Below, one piece after another: positions 1-11,649 of a stretch of DNA of 64,000 nt. The stretch's first letter is position 1, and every line of letters begins with the position of its first letter. The stretch lies in contig OY720348.1 in assembly GCA_963082975.1 (NCBI GenBank), positions 62,025,719-62,089,718 of the forward strand, written 5' to 3'. The notes under the pieces were generated by a model. It was not told where the DNA came from. It ran no database searches and was given only the letters and a program-made list of their open reading frames with translations. Position numbers and translations under genes: made by a program. This stretch comes from Labia minor (Eukaryota > Arthropoda > Insecta > Dermaptera > Spongiphoridae).

Positions 1-170
1 CCAATTCAAAGAACCATGAATTCATATTAAAGAAAATCGGTGGAGGGGATAAGCGGCTGTGTGGTGGATTATTTTCCTGTTCGGTTGTCCCTTTCGAAAA
101 TTAAACATAAATGCAACCGGATCAGCGGTCAACCCTAATCGATTTTGGACCGAACTGAACTTCACCAACC

Positions 171-202
<32 letters not shown>

Positions 203-629
203 CTACAATCCATTCTATTCGTGGTAGGAAAGAGTAGCCGGAGTATGGATCAAACCACACCAAACATTTCTAATTGAATTATCATTATTGATTGAATATC
301 TATCTAATTATTAGGGGTCATGGTGGAGTAGATAAAAAGCAAAAGGGCAGATACAGAGGCAGATCAAGGGAGTCTGTCGAGGTGACGCCTCACTTCATTT
401 TCCAGTGAGTTAAATAAAAATTAGATAAATCAATCCATTGGAAATCATATGCATATAAAATGAAATTGAAATTATACTTGACATTGTTTTATTTTCCATC
501 ATGATACTTCATACTTTATCATCTAAATTTCAGCCACGTTTTCATTCAAGATGGCAATTTGGAATTCTACTTGAATGGATAACAGAGATAAAAAGTAAGC
601 TTTATAATAAAAGTAATTTGAATAAAAAT

Positions 630-1760
630 AAAAAGTACCTGAAACACCGAGCTATCGCTCGACCCTTTAACAAATTTATACAAATTATTATTATAAACTT
701 TAAAAATTTTACAATTTTTTAATTATTTATTACAATTGTTAAACGGGTTTTCTAAAAATGACCCATCAAAAATTTGTTTACTAAAATGGTGCAAATTAAT
801 TAAAATAACTTGATTTTCATTTCAAGATTTAATTGATAAAATATTTGATCCTATATTATATATATATATATATGTTGTTATTATAATTAGATGGCTTCAG
901 TTTTATATTTTTCAAAGTAGCAATAGAGCTTACTACTGATAATAATATAAATTCTGAAATTATATTGACACCTGTACTTGTCTATATTTTAATTAAGAAA
1001 GGAGGTTATATTTTTTTCTTTTTATTTAAATTAATCAAATATCATTTATATATTATTTATAAATTAATCTAAAAAACATTTTAATTAATATAATATAATT
1101 TATTTAATATTATTAGATCAATTTATTCAACAATTTATATGAAATAAGATATTCTTTAATTATTATTTTAAATGATTAAAGAAAAAAATTATTTTTAAAA
1201 AGTTTTTTCCTTTCTAATTTTTTTTTTTTGGGGGGGGGGGTGGGGAAAAAATATATAAATATATAAATATATTTCGTAATTTTATTCTAAAATATTATTA
1301 AAATAAATATTTTTAATTTTATTTCGAAATTAAATTAAAAATTTTAAAATATTTTAAATGTAAAAAATTATTAATACAATATCAATTAAAAAAGTATATG
1401 ACGGAAGGCAAATTTCAATATGGATGACGAAGTTGTTGACGTCATTAAAATTTACTATTTTAAATTAAGAAAATTCTAATAATAATTTTTTTTTATTTTT
1501 CCTGAGGCTGAAACCAATACAGATCAATTTTTCTTTATAAATATTATCTATGGTCTGAATTTCAAAAAAATCGGTTTAATATCTTTAATATCTTAAAAAT
1601 ATACAAATATATATACATATATAGATAGATATATAGATATATAGATATTATATTGAGATAATGTAATATAATTGATATTATATTGAACTTAATATATGTA
1701 TATAAACGAAGAAATAAAAATATCAATATAAAAAAAATCTCTTTGCTAAAAATTTAGTAT
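630..1760 (+). repeat. Repeat family F, copy 1 (Helentron-like candidate)
   Basis: About 1 kb, matched in inverted orientation by 50870-51860. Shared landmarks in order are a start block with GTACCTG and a hairpin-forming GCTATCGCTCGA; GGGTTTTCTAAAAATGACCC; a block reading GACACCTGTACTTGTC; the module AATACAGATC..TTTTTCTTTATAAA; and an AT-microsatellite end. No coding capacity was seen. Positions 1222-1246 contain a poly-T/poly-G tract. Class assignment is an inference from hairpin ends and module sharing with family C. Confidence 0.6.
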
Positions 1761-2177
1761 AATTTAATATAATTTGATGTATTGAATTGAACTTCCAAGG
1801 AAATTATTTTTCTATTGATCCATTGATAAAAAATTATTTTTAAAAAATAATATATATATATATATACGGTAGTGAATTAAATTAATTTATACAATAACAA
1901 GTCTCCTTTAATGGTAATTTTTTTTATTTTATTTCTATGATGATTCAAAGGAGCAATTGCTTTTGTGCTGTCCGTAAAACGATTGGCTCTTTGTAGGTCT
2001 CAACTGTCATATTACAATTAAATTCACATAAATTCTTTACAACGGAAACTAAAAGGAAAACCAACGTTTTTTTTATAAATGAACTTAAAAGACTTAATTG
2101 AATTATTACCTTGATGATTCGTTCTCTAAAAGTTATTATACCTACATGTAAAAATAATATTAGATTTTGCTATTTAT

Positions 2178-2679
2178 TTACAAACCGGGAAGCGTCATGT
2201 ATTTGAATGCAACTTTGCCAGTGGATTCCTTTTTTAATACCAAATAAACTCTCTTTATACAATATTTCTCGGTCTCTTCTAATTTACGAGATAGAAATTA
2301 TTAAAATTTGCATAAGAATCCATTGATATTTTATTTAGCTACCATGATTTATTCATTTGGCCAGAAGAGAACTCCTCCAATTTTCAGTTTTTTTAGTTTG
2401 GTTTGGATATATGAAAATTAAAATATTAATTAATTAAATAATTTTTCTATATCCAAATCCCACCAAAAAAACTGAAAATTAGTCAATAAGTGAAGAATTA
2501 GTGAATTAGTCAATAAAACATTATTATATAGATACTCATTTATCTGTCAAACTTTAATAATTTTTATCTCGTATACCAGAAGAGACCGAAAAATATTACA
2601 TAAGGAATGTTTCTTTGAATTAAAAAAGGAATCCACTTGCAAAGTTTCATCCAAATCCCTGAAGCTTCCTTAAACATAA
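2178..2679. repeat. Palindromic element G1
   Basis: A roughly 500-bp imperfect palindrome. The left arm (AACTTTGCCAGTGGATTCC, CGGTCTCTTCTAATTTACGA) is answered by its reverse complement on the right (AGACCGAAAAATATTAC, GGAATCCACTTGCAAAGTTT). An inner palindrome is centred on two AACTGAAAATT/AATTTTCAGTT blocks. Related to G2 and G3. There is no coding frame, so it looks like a fold-back/MITE-type element. Confidence 0.7.
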
Positions 2680-2739
2680 AATATTATAAATAAAATAAAA
2701 TTAAAAATATTTATTTTAATAATATTTTCTAATCAAATT

Positions 2740-2990
2740 ACGAAATATATATTATGTTATATCCACAAGCCATACTTTTCTGTCTTTCAGTGCATTAATA
2801 AGTACGTTTAAGGGCTGTATGTTTTATGACTATTTTTTTTTTACTTTATGTTCTTTTAAATTATTTGAAATTGTTTCATATATTTTGTGGTTTATTTTAA
2901 AAATAATAATCTTAATCTTAAATATATTCATAGTTCATAAGGAATAATTTTTTTAAAGTACAGAGCGGCGGCTCGGTGAACCCATTTTTA
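2740..2990 (-). repeat. Repeat family F', inverted partner of 33735-33980
   Basis: The reverse complement of this block matches 33735-33980. Shared features are GAGCGGCGGCTCGGTG against CACTGAGCCGCCTCTCGG, a run of A/T, ACATACAACCCTTAAA-like sequence, and CATAATATATATTTCG. A short piece (ATTATTTGAAATTGTTTC) is also found in family C, so the families share modules. Confidence 0.5.
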
Positions 2991-3708
2991 TTAAAATAGA
3001 ATATTAGAAAATATATATTCTGATGTAAATTTATAAAAGAATATGTGACAAAGCCAAATTCTATTTACTGTATCCCCGTGTTATATATAATATAACGTTA
3101 TTATATATAATAATAACATAAATTGCTTTCCTTTATTTCTTTAAAATCAATTTCATCTCGTGAACATTTGGCGTTTGTTATTTTTGATTTTTATATTACA
3201 ATAGTTTATTGATTAAAAAAAAAATAACTAAACAATAAATACATCGATGTTCTTTATAACTAAAAAAAATTATATTATATACCTTTTCATAATTTGATCA
3301 TGTAAAAATTATCAAATTGAATTTTCTTAAAAAGAATGGAAAAAAAACTAAATTCTATTATAGTCCACATTTTGAATGTATTTATTATTTTCTAGTAAGT
3401 ACACAAAAGCTTCTGAACTTAATCCTCAGTCCTTAATTCCATAAATACTATTTTTTTAATTCAGGATATTACATTCGAATTGAAATAAAATTGGATATCA
3501 ATGCTTAAAGTTTGATAAAAAAAAAATAAAAATAAATGATATATAAAAAAAAATAGTATATTTAATCGGTCTATTCGATTTTCTCTCAATGGAATTATCG
3601 ATGAAAAGGAAGCTCAGCCTATATTGTAGTAGATAAATTTTAAATTCTCTAATTTCTCATTTATTTCAAGCTTATATTTTAATAGGTTATTATAACTTTT
3701 TATTACAT

Positions 3709-3982
3709 CTTCTTCTTCGTTGTCGATAACTTCCTAGCGGAAGTGTCGTGGCCCTAATAACTCCACAGGAGTCATAGGATGTTCATGGGAAAATTTGACC
3801 GAAGTGGTTTCCCCTTGCCTTCTTCGGTGGGGCAGCCGATGTTAAATTGAATTAGATTTTTTTTTTATATTTATTAATTAAATTTATTAAATAAATATAT
3901 AATCTTGAGTTCTATGCTGGGATTCGAACTCAGGCTTCCTGTGTAGAAATCTAGTACTCTACCCACTCAGCCATGCTGCCCC
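3709..3982 (-). mobile_element. tRNA-derived SINE (family S2) with 11-bp target duplication
   Basis: On the minus strand the head reads GGGGCAGCATGGCTGAGTGG. It contains an RNA polymerase III box A (TGGCTGAGTGGG, complement at 3962-3973) and a box B (AGTTCGAATCC, complement at 3920-3930). The body holds CGGCTGCCCCACCGAAGAAG and the element ends in a (GAA)n-type tail. It is not a real tRNA, because the acceptor arms do not pair. Exact 11-bp direct repeats TTTTATTACAT flank it at 3698-3708 and 3983-3993, the hallmark of LINE-driven insertion. Confidence 0.88.
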
Positions 3983-4201
3983 TTTTATTACATATAAAAT
4001 ATTAATTAAAACAGAGATGCACAACCCCGGTTGGTGTACCAAGTAAAAATTTACTAAACTGAGATTGGACCAATCATATCAAAATAAAACAACGAATAAT
4101 TTTAAAATTTTATAACCTTATCTTACCTTATTTTTGTATTTTACTTGAGATTTGTTTAATATCAACGGATAATTTCGTCGACGCCCATCTTAGTTAATTA
4201 G

Positions 4202-4540
4202 TCATGTTTTCATCGAGCAAGCAACCTGGTGCGATGCTTTGTTTTTACCAGGTTGAATTTTCGAAAAAAAATGACTCGCAGAGATAAAAAGTTTTAAATG
4301 CTGGTATAATGCGCGTACGCAATTCAAGAATGATTTGATAATATTCAAGCTTATTACTTTTGAACAGGTTTTTTTTAGCTCAATGCTTGATTGTAATTCT
4401 ATTAGCTCCATTTGTAAATTTGGAGGCAATGATTCCACTTTTACATTAAATGGAGCTAAAAACATTGTAAACATTCCATATTTTGTACGTAGGAGACTCT
4501 GATGTTAAATTGTTCAAATAATTTTTCGAATTCTATTGAA
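4202..4540 (-). pseudogene. hAT transposase C-terminal remnant
   Basis: A minus-strand open stretch reads FLAPFNVKVESLPP and NLQMELIELQSSIELK, as in the region just before the hAT dimerisation domain in SCAND3/GTF2IRD2-like transposases (typically NPFxVDVESxPxxLQMELIDLQ). The expected following block (TYICEQLFS.MK) survives only as out-of-frame traces (SASHFFSKI). Upstream minus-strand sequence (LFEQFN) extends the similarity. No ends or target duplication were found, so this is a dead fragment. Confidence 0.65.
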
Positions 4541-4801
4541 TATCTGAAGTTTTTCTGGTCACTTTTAACATAAATAAATCAAATTGTTTGACCTCAATTG
4601 ATTTTCCTAAAACTGCAGCTTTGCTACAAAAGTTTTTATTTATATCTTGGTGGCAACTTAAATCAATTCATTCAATTTCAGAAGAGCCATTGATTATCCG
4701 TTCACTTATATTATGACCATTATTGTTCATGAAAGTTTCAATTTCTATTTTATAATTCTTATTCTTTCTTCCTTTATTCTTCTTCTAAACATAATCATTA
4801 A

Positions 4802-4884
4802 CACGTTCCCGCCGGCATGTACCACCGGTAGCACATGAATGTTTGGTCCCATCATAGACAAATTATGGAGCCGACAGGAACGTA
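4802..4884. mobile_element. Mini piggyBac-like MITE (TTAA flanks)
   Basis: An 83-bp element between TTAA at 4798-4801 and TTAA at 4885-4888. The ends are CACGTTCCCGCCGGC and, in complement, TACGTTCCTGTCGGC (12 of 15 match). TTAA duplication with CCGG-rich ends suggests the piggyBac superfamily. It is too short to encode anything. Confidence 0.6.
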
Positions 4885-5308
4885 TTAAAGGAATTTTTAT
4901 TAAAAGACCACATATTTGTATAATTTATTTAATTAATTAAATAATGGTACGACGTTTCGACTGATTATTCTGCAGACATTATCAAGTACTGTACGCTTGC
5001 CCCGACACAAGCGGACTCACAATGATCGTTATCAGCTTTTACATATAGTAATATCAATTTTTTACAAGTAAAACTTATTGTAACGTCATACTTCTTGTTT
5101 GTAAACACTTGCTTTGATGATGGTGACCGACTTCATGACGATATTTGAAAATTAGCGGGAAAATTACTTACTAACTTGGCAATATAGGTGGTGCTGATGC
5201 TACTGTATATAAAACCTGGTAACGATCATTGGGAGTCAGTCCGCTTGAGTCGGAGCAGGCATAAAGTACTTGATAATGACTGATGTGTTTTAATAAAAAT
5301 CCCTTTAA
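4885..5308. mobile_element. TTAA-bounded fold-back element
   Basis: The arms are long inverted repeats of roughly 110 nt. The left starts TTAAAGGAATTTTTATTAAA and the right ends TTTTAATAAAAATCCCTTTA A. Inside, CATTATCAAGTACTGTA and CAAGCGGACTCACAATGATC are mirrored on the right. The left TTAA is the same one that closes the neighbouring mini-MITE. It is non-coding. The class is probably piggyBac-like by its TTAA, but this is inferred. Confidence 0.6.
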
Positions 5309-6235
5309 TAATTATGAAAAAAAAACACAAAAGTTTTAATAAATATATTCTCTAGACATTTTCCTCGATTGAACCCCCAAATTTTGATATAATCAATGAG
5401 ATCGTTTTATACAGCTTCCTGCGATTTTTCAAAATTAAAAATTATATTGTTTGGCAAAAAAAAAAATTCATTTAATTGAAGAGAGAAAAAAAAATATTTC
5501 AGAAAAAAAAATTGAACGGGGAGAGGGGATGGGTCAAAACACTATATTTTTGACTCCAAATGTTAATAACAATAAAGAGAGTTAAAAACTTCAAATGATC
5601 AACAAAAAGTCTTCAAATAGGCCGAGGGATGGACATGCCTCAAGTGAAGTAACAGTAATATTTCATTAGTTTGATGAATTATTCCACAATATGAATTATT
5701 CTTAAATATTTATATTTAGACTATTCTATTTATATATGAAAATTTCTTTTAATAACCAGAAACCAACACGAAATGTATTTGATTGGTGAGTTAATTAAAT
5801 AGTACGATAGTTCAACTATAGTTCAACTTAAAAATGATTCTACCCACTCTTGTTTCTTATTGATTAATTATAACCGAAGGGATTGATCCCGCAGACCCAA
5901 TGAAATCGATACTAGAAAACCATTATCTCTCTAAAATATATATAATAATACAGTTACTTGATACAATTCAAAAAAGAACTGAAAAAAAATATTTTTATAA
6001 ATATAAAAATAAAATCTATACACTCCTATTCCTTTCAACTCTGTTAAGGTACCAGTACCATTAGTTGACAATATAATGACAACTTTATTAGAAAAATCTT
6101 CTAATTTTTATCAGATATCAATTTGGGTTTTGGGTGATATGATTCATTGGTTAATAATTAAGAATTTATCTACAAACCAATGCAATTTTCTATTTCTTTT
6201 ATTTTTAAAATTGTTATTAACATTAGCATCTAAAA

Positions 6236-6380
6236 GCACCATTAGTTAGAGATTTCCAGTGTTAAAAAATTAATTCTGGTACTTTCATCGATTCTATCAA
6301 GCTGAAATTCTATATATAGCAGTTTTATACAATTATTAATCATGTGAAAAATTATCAAACATATATCTTTATTTTTACAG

Positions 6381-6421
<41 letters not shown>
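6236..6421 (+). repeat. Family B internal fragment with (AC)n
   Basis: It matches the middle of family B (CAGTGTTAAAAAATTAATTC, AAGCTGAAATTCTATATATA, TATCAAACATATATCTTTA) and stops in an (AC)n run at about 6379-6421. Both element ends are missing. Confidence 0.65.
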
Positions 6422-6424
<3 letters not shown>

Positions 6425-7024
6425 TTAAAAATTAATTTATTAAAATATATATTATATAATATATTATATATAGTATATAATTTAATATATATATATATAT
6501 ATTCTGAAATTAATTTTAAATTATATAAATATATTAGAAATTAATTTAATATAATTTAACATATAATAATATATTAAAATATTTTATTTTATATATACAT
6601 AATTTAGTAATACTGATTATTAATGTAAATATAAATAATAATATTTAATATGGCAAATATGTAAAATTTTGTAAAGAATGTATCAGAAGTTTAGTGTCTA
6701 ACATTCTGGCGTATTGCGCATGCGTATATCGGTCGGGTCGATCTCACCGGTTGGGTCGTTTTGGAATCTCACGCGAGTTCTGTACTATTTCCCCATCCCG
6801 CAAAAGTGCTCAACGCCGCTAAAGAAGTTTTCACTTCAAAAATCAAAATTAGTGATTTGCCTTCTTAAGCATTCGAACAACAAAATATTAAAATATATAT
6901 TTGTTCGATTCTAAAAAAAGTAATTAATTGTGCCGTTTACTCAGACGGTGACTCAAAACTTTTATATTTACACATCCTCAATAGAGAAGGAATTACATAT
7001 ATCGCGCATTTAGAAATGTTTATA

Positions 7025-7225
7025 CAAGTGATTCTCAACCTCTTTTTTTTACCGCGGCACACTTTTAAAAATTTGGCGGCATACAAAGAAAAAGACAAGT
7101 GTAAAAGTTATTTACTTACCTATAATAGACTGTGTAATATAGTTAATGTGATTTAGGTTGAGTCGGCAACATTTTACAATAATCGGGCACATTTCTGAAA
7201 TAATATAACAGGGGTGGGCACACTT
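7025..7225. mobile_element. Degenerate hAT-type ends
   Basis: CAAGTGATTCTCAACCTC at the left resembles hAT termini (CAGTGGTTCTCAACC). At about 7207, CAGGGGTGGGCACACTTGG resembles another hAT end. No clean partner or 8-bp duplication was found, so these are remnants only. Confidence 0.35.
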
Positions 7226-8231
7226 GGTGATACTTAGAGCCATTTAATTTAATAAAATCTAAAAATGAGTTTTATTCTATGATATTAATTTTGTGTCCAG
7301 ATTGTCCGTAATTCTATAAAACAATTATAATTATTTAACTTAATTTACAGAAATTAAATTTATCCTTCTTGATTGATTTTTTTTTTTTATTATTATTATT
7401 TTATTTATTCAATCTTTTAGAAAATTAAGATAAAACAAAACACTTATTTAAAAAAAAAAAAATTACAAATAAAATAAATTAAAAAATAATCCTAAAAAAT
7501 AAATTAAAAAAAAAAACATGTAAAATTATTTGAACATAATAAATGATTTTCTAGAAATATGCTTTTTGCTGTCAGTCAAACTCTCCGTTGACAATAGAAA
7601 GGATGAAATCCATTTACTGAGTGAAAGTCCAATTAATTGTTATATTGAATGCACACTCATTTGTCCTTTTATTCTTTTGAAGCTAAAAATATTTCATTTC
7701 TCTTTTATAATTTTGAATTTGATAAAGAAAATTTTTATTCGTGTAATATAAAAATGAAATCTCCGTTGTTTTTTTTATATTGGTATATTTATACCTAACC
7801 TACCTAATTCCTCCATTCTCATGTAATTTTATCTTTTTTAAGTATATAAATTTACAGAGATTCTTATTTTTAAATATCTTCAAAATATTTGCGTCCCCTT
7901 AAATAAAAGACGTAGGTTGTCAAATTTCAAAATATATACTCATGAAAATGATAACTACTTTTTCTCTAACGAGAATATATATTAAAATCTCGAATGCCCT
8001 TAAACAAACTTTTTTAATAACTCGATTAAATTAATATTCTACTAATTATTAAATCGACCTGACATTCCTTCTTTTTGACAGTGACTTTACAATTCTAATC
8101 CTCTTATGTTTATCCTTAAATGTCTACCATTTCTGTCTTTGATCTAATTTTTTTTTATTTTATACGATTTACGGAATTAATTTAACCTCCTGTTGCATCT
8201 GTTGAGTTTATCGCATTTTATACGTTTATAG

Positions 8232-8285
8232 GTTCAGCGAATCTGGCAAGGGCGGCGACGGCGGAAGCGACGCGCCTGGTCCCTG
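8232..8285 (+). CDS. CaMKI: CaMKI internal exon (54 nt, symmetric cassette candidate)
   Basis: A short GC-rich island in AT-rich intron, bounded by an acceptor (tttatag) and a strong donor (ctg|gtgagt). Read with one leading base and two trailing bases it encodes FSESGKGGDGGSDAPGPW. The trailing TG plus the first G of the exon at 33578 make TGG, so the join reads GPW-LKHPNIVQ with no frame break. Its position matches the segment between the alpha-C helix (ending VLRR in fly CaMKI, from memory) and the beta-4 strand, where insect CaMKI carries a variable insert also starting FS. The length divides by three and both ends are phase 2, so skipping it keeps the frame. The fit of phase, position and splice sites is strong, but the composition is simple and no transcript was available. 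It could also be an exon used in only some isoforms. Confidence 0.72.
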
Positions 8286-9604
8286 GTGAGTTCTTGTACC
8301 AGAAATTGTCAGCCTTCGCCTGATTGCAGCCTGCAGCCTTTTGTAGCACTGGGCTCGCTGCTCTATCCTCGGTCGCTTCTCACTAACATTAACAATTGAT
8401 GCCTTCTCTCAAGCCCTAACCACTACCTAAAACCTTTAGCAACTTAATCGGATTGTGTAGGGAAGATGCTGGAAATTTAATTCTATCAACATCTCTTGAT
8501 AATGTCTAGTAGCGCTCGACTGTCCTGTCATATTTTTATAGATCTTACCTGCCCCTTATTTAGAAGAATACTGACCAATAATTCTTTGAAAATGTTTCAT
8601 GCATGTTGTTAAACTCAAGATTCAAATTACCAACTATTTAAGAGTTCATTCACAATCAGTTTAACTGCGTTGTTTCCATTTTCAAATAACGGTGTAAAAA
8701 TTTTACATTTATTGAAACGTAGAAGTGTGTATACCTTCTGTTTTTCTAGTCTCATTTCTTATTTAGGATGTACCTGCTTAGAACGGTGCATTTTCCATAA
8801 CCACTTGTTGACATATGATATAACACAGTTTAACTGATTGTATATGATACTCTTATACGTTCCAAAATAAAAATCTCCACTGTTTATATACAAACTCTCC
8901 ATCTACAAACATTCTGCATCTCCATGTTGTAGGAAAACTTGAAAAGATGTACTCTTTACAAATTAAATATCAATTAAAATAATTTCCAAGAATCAATTAG
9001 TTACGTTCAAAAACATGAAATCATTTATGCTAATTAGTAAGTAATATAGGATGTTGAAATACCGAGTTTTGTCATTGTCTCTCCATAGAATTCCTATTCT
9101 AAGGCATGTCTCCTTTTTAAGTTCAACAGAAGGAAAAATGGTGTAGACAATGCGTGTGCTTAATTTTCTAATTATATGAAATAAAAAGATAAAAAAGAAA
9201 TATCAACAAAAGATGCTCTTCTATTATTCAGGACTTTTTTGAAGAATTGTTGAACGATATTTTTCGTTTGATTTGGAGTGTTCATGTTTTTGAAATATTA
9301 TTGAAAAGAAAATCAATTGAATTTTAAGTGGAAATGATTTTCAATGCTAAAAGTTTTTTTTTTCTTTTTACTTCAAACCGTTCATTCAACGAATAGTAAT
9401 TTTAATTCAATAAAAAAATAAATGGATAAAATTTATTAAATTATATACAAAAAATGTTTTTGAAAGATATTTTTAATAGTAAAGGCAGTACAAAATAAAT
9501 TAAAAAGACATTCATTTTCAAATTTAAACGCGATTAATTTGTATTAAAATTTTTTTTTATGAATTCTATTACCGAAAATTATCTAACTGACAATATTATT
9601 ATTA

Positions 9605-10452
9605 AGTTGGAAGAAAAGTCATGCAGGTTTTGATATCTCTACATTTCAACTCATTTTTCTGAATAATAGATACAATAAATATTGGAGAAGAACTTAACGT
9701 TAGCCTACTGCTATTGTGGTTGGTTTGAAGCGCATTGAAAAAGTTAAATGCTCGATAAACCCTTATGATTTTAATGATTAACAAAAATCTTCACATTCGT
9801 AAATTTGTTCTCATCTGTTCTTACGCAACTCTGGCAACGGCTGGCATTACTTATGATGAAAAGTGGATCCTCAACGATAATAAGAAGCACTATGGGTAGT
9901 GTCAAGACTGAGTCACCCAATCAGTTCCAAAAAGTCAATACCCATAAAAAAAAATGGTTACATTGTGGTACGGCTGGTGTCATCCACTCTTTGAAAACTT
10001 GCCAGATTATTACAGCAGAGATCTATTGACAAGAAATCGACTAAATGTACAAAAAATAACGCCAGAATCAGCCGGCATTGCTGAACAAAAGATGGTCGAT
10101 TCACGGCAACGCCCCACGTTTCACAGATCACCACGAATTGGAGACCTAAGTTTCGCCACACCTTCCATACTCTCCTGACCTTTCTCCCACGGTTTTTTTT
10201 TTCAAACACCTGGACAACTTTCTCACACACTCAACAGAATCAGTAAGGAACAGGCAAAAAACACCTTCATCATTTTCATCGAATTCTGAGCACCTAATTT
10301 TTAACTTTAATGGAATCAAAGGGCTTGTCTCAAGTTGGAAAAAATGTGTTTAATCAGATGCAGCTTATTTCAGCTAGATTTGAATGACTATTAAACAAGT
10401 TATTGTGTTTTCAAGTTCACTCCTAAAACCTGCAAAAACTTTCTTTCTAACT
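9605..10452 (+). mobile_element. Internally deleted mariner element
   Basis: It is bounded by TA at 9603-9604 and 10453-10454. The terminal repeats are TTAAGTTGGAAGAAAAG with GCAGGTTTT on the left and, in complement, TTAAGTTAGAAAGAAAG with GCAGGTTTT on the right. The coding relic reads IRKFVLIC, ITYDEKWILNDN, MVTLWYGWCHPLFENLP, RLNVQKITPESAGIAEQK, then GLVSSWKKCV near the end, with frameshifts and stops. DEKWI holds the first catalytic Asp region; the second Asp region (HQDNARPH) is degraded to FHRSPR. It is about 850 bp against a usual 1.3 kb, and the N-terminal DNA-binding part is largely gone. Confidence 0.82.
9790..10370 (+). pseudogene. Mariner transposase pseudogene
   Basis: The coding remains of the element at 9605-10452. 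Overlapping short open frames (9805-10029 and 9954-10178) are pieces of one broken transposase in two frames. There are stops after NKKHYG and after the FATPSILS segment. It cannot encode an active enzyme. Confidence 0.8.
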
Positions 10453-11350
10453 TAATAACTAATTTTAAATAGACTCAAAACAGTTTTAAATTTTTATATA
10501 GTTAACTTTCATTGTTTCAAATATAAGGGAAACAATTAATATATATAAATATAGTAAAATATTATTTTCAATTCAAATTTTTTTAATAATTTCAATTTGA
10601 AATAATAAATATATTACTTTTAATTCCATTAAATTAATTCCATCTATTAGAATTTTACTTATTTTTATTTTTTTATTTGATTTTATTTATTAATTTATTT
10701 ATTTATTTTGGAAAATTCTGGAAATTCAATTGATTCAACCGTAATTTAATATTATATATAAGCACTTTTTAGAAATCAAATAAATAAATTTAACACAAAG
10801 AGGCGATGCGGAAATGTTTTTTTAATTATATATATACCTTTTCCAAGTGTACATCCTTTCACATACAAAGATTAGATTAGATTTTGTGAAACTACCCTTT
10901 ATCTATCCAATAAAAAGCACAATTATATATATATTCAATGCGACACAGAAACAAATGAGAACTTTAGGGAAGCAAACAAAAGAGAATACAACAAAAATTT
11001 TATTAACATCAATTGAACTTTAATAGCTTTGTCTTTGAAAAATAACAAACCAAATTATCAATTTTTACAAATTACTTCTTAGAGATAATGATTGTTTAAG
11101 ATATTTAATATGTTTTAGATTTCTCAATGATTAATGCAATATTTATAAAAAAAAAGAAACCTTCAAAAAGAAAACAAAGTTATTGTCATGAAACTGTATT
11201 CCATACTACATTTCCACTCCTACCATTATTATTACTCAATGGCATGATGGTTAGTTATCATAGACAAGAACAACATCTTAAGGATGTAATTTTCAAAAAT
11301 AGATAATTTAAATTGTTGTTTCTTAAAGATAAATATTGTTTCAATTACTG

Positions 11351-11649
11351 CAGTGGTCTCCAACCTTTCTAAACCGGTGCCCACCTTTTTTTAAAAAAAA
11401 TGATTGCGCCCTCCCTTCTTCAATTTTTGTAATAATCTAATTTCATAAATACTCACATAATATAGTAATTTATTTAATGGGTAAAAAAATAACACACCCA
11501 CACATACTCAATTAAACAAATACATATTATAGATTATTTTAGATTTTAGAAAAAAAATCTTAACAATAATTGTTCTAATACATTCACGCCGCCCTTATAA
11601 CACTCTCGCGCCCCCAGGTTTAGCGCGCCCCACTGGTTGGAAAACACTG
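11351..11649. mobile_element. Non-autonomous hAT element, 299 bp
   Basis: The ends are CAGTGGTCTCCAACC and, in complement, CAGTGTTTTCCAACC (13 of 15 match). An exact 8-bp duplication AATTACTG is at 11343-11350 and 11650-11657. The interior is AT-rich and non-coding, with GCGCCC blocks near both ends. Confidence 0.9.

Larger units (their letters stand above)
1..8231 (+). other. Upstream CaMKI intron (partial)
   Basis: Intron sequence before the 54-nt exon; the preceding exon is outside the window. Positions 1-629 contain no gene, only an (ATT)n run at about 173-203 and AT-rich DNA. Stretches 1760-2177, 2990-3697, 5310-6235, 6422-7024 and 7230-8231 are AT-rich and show nothing further by eye. 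Elements found inside are listed separately. The intron assignment follows from the good acceptor at 8231 and the lack of any other recognisable exon. Confidence 0.7.

Noticed and set aside
3892..3982. Apparent tRNA gene
   Set aside because: Box A and B fit, but the acceptor stem does not pair and the sequence continues into a SINE body with a target duplication.
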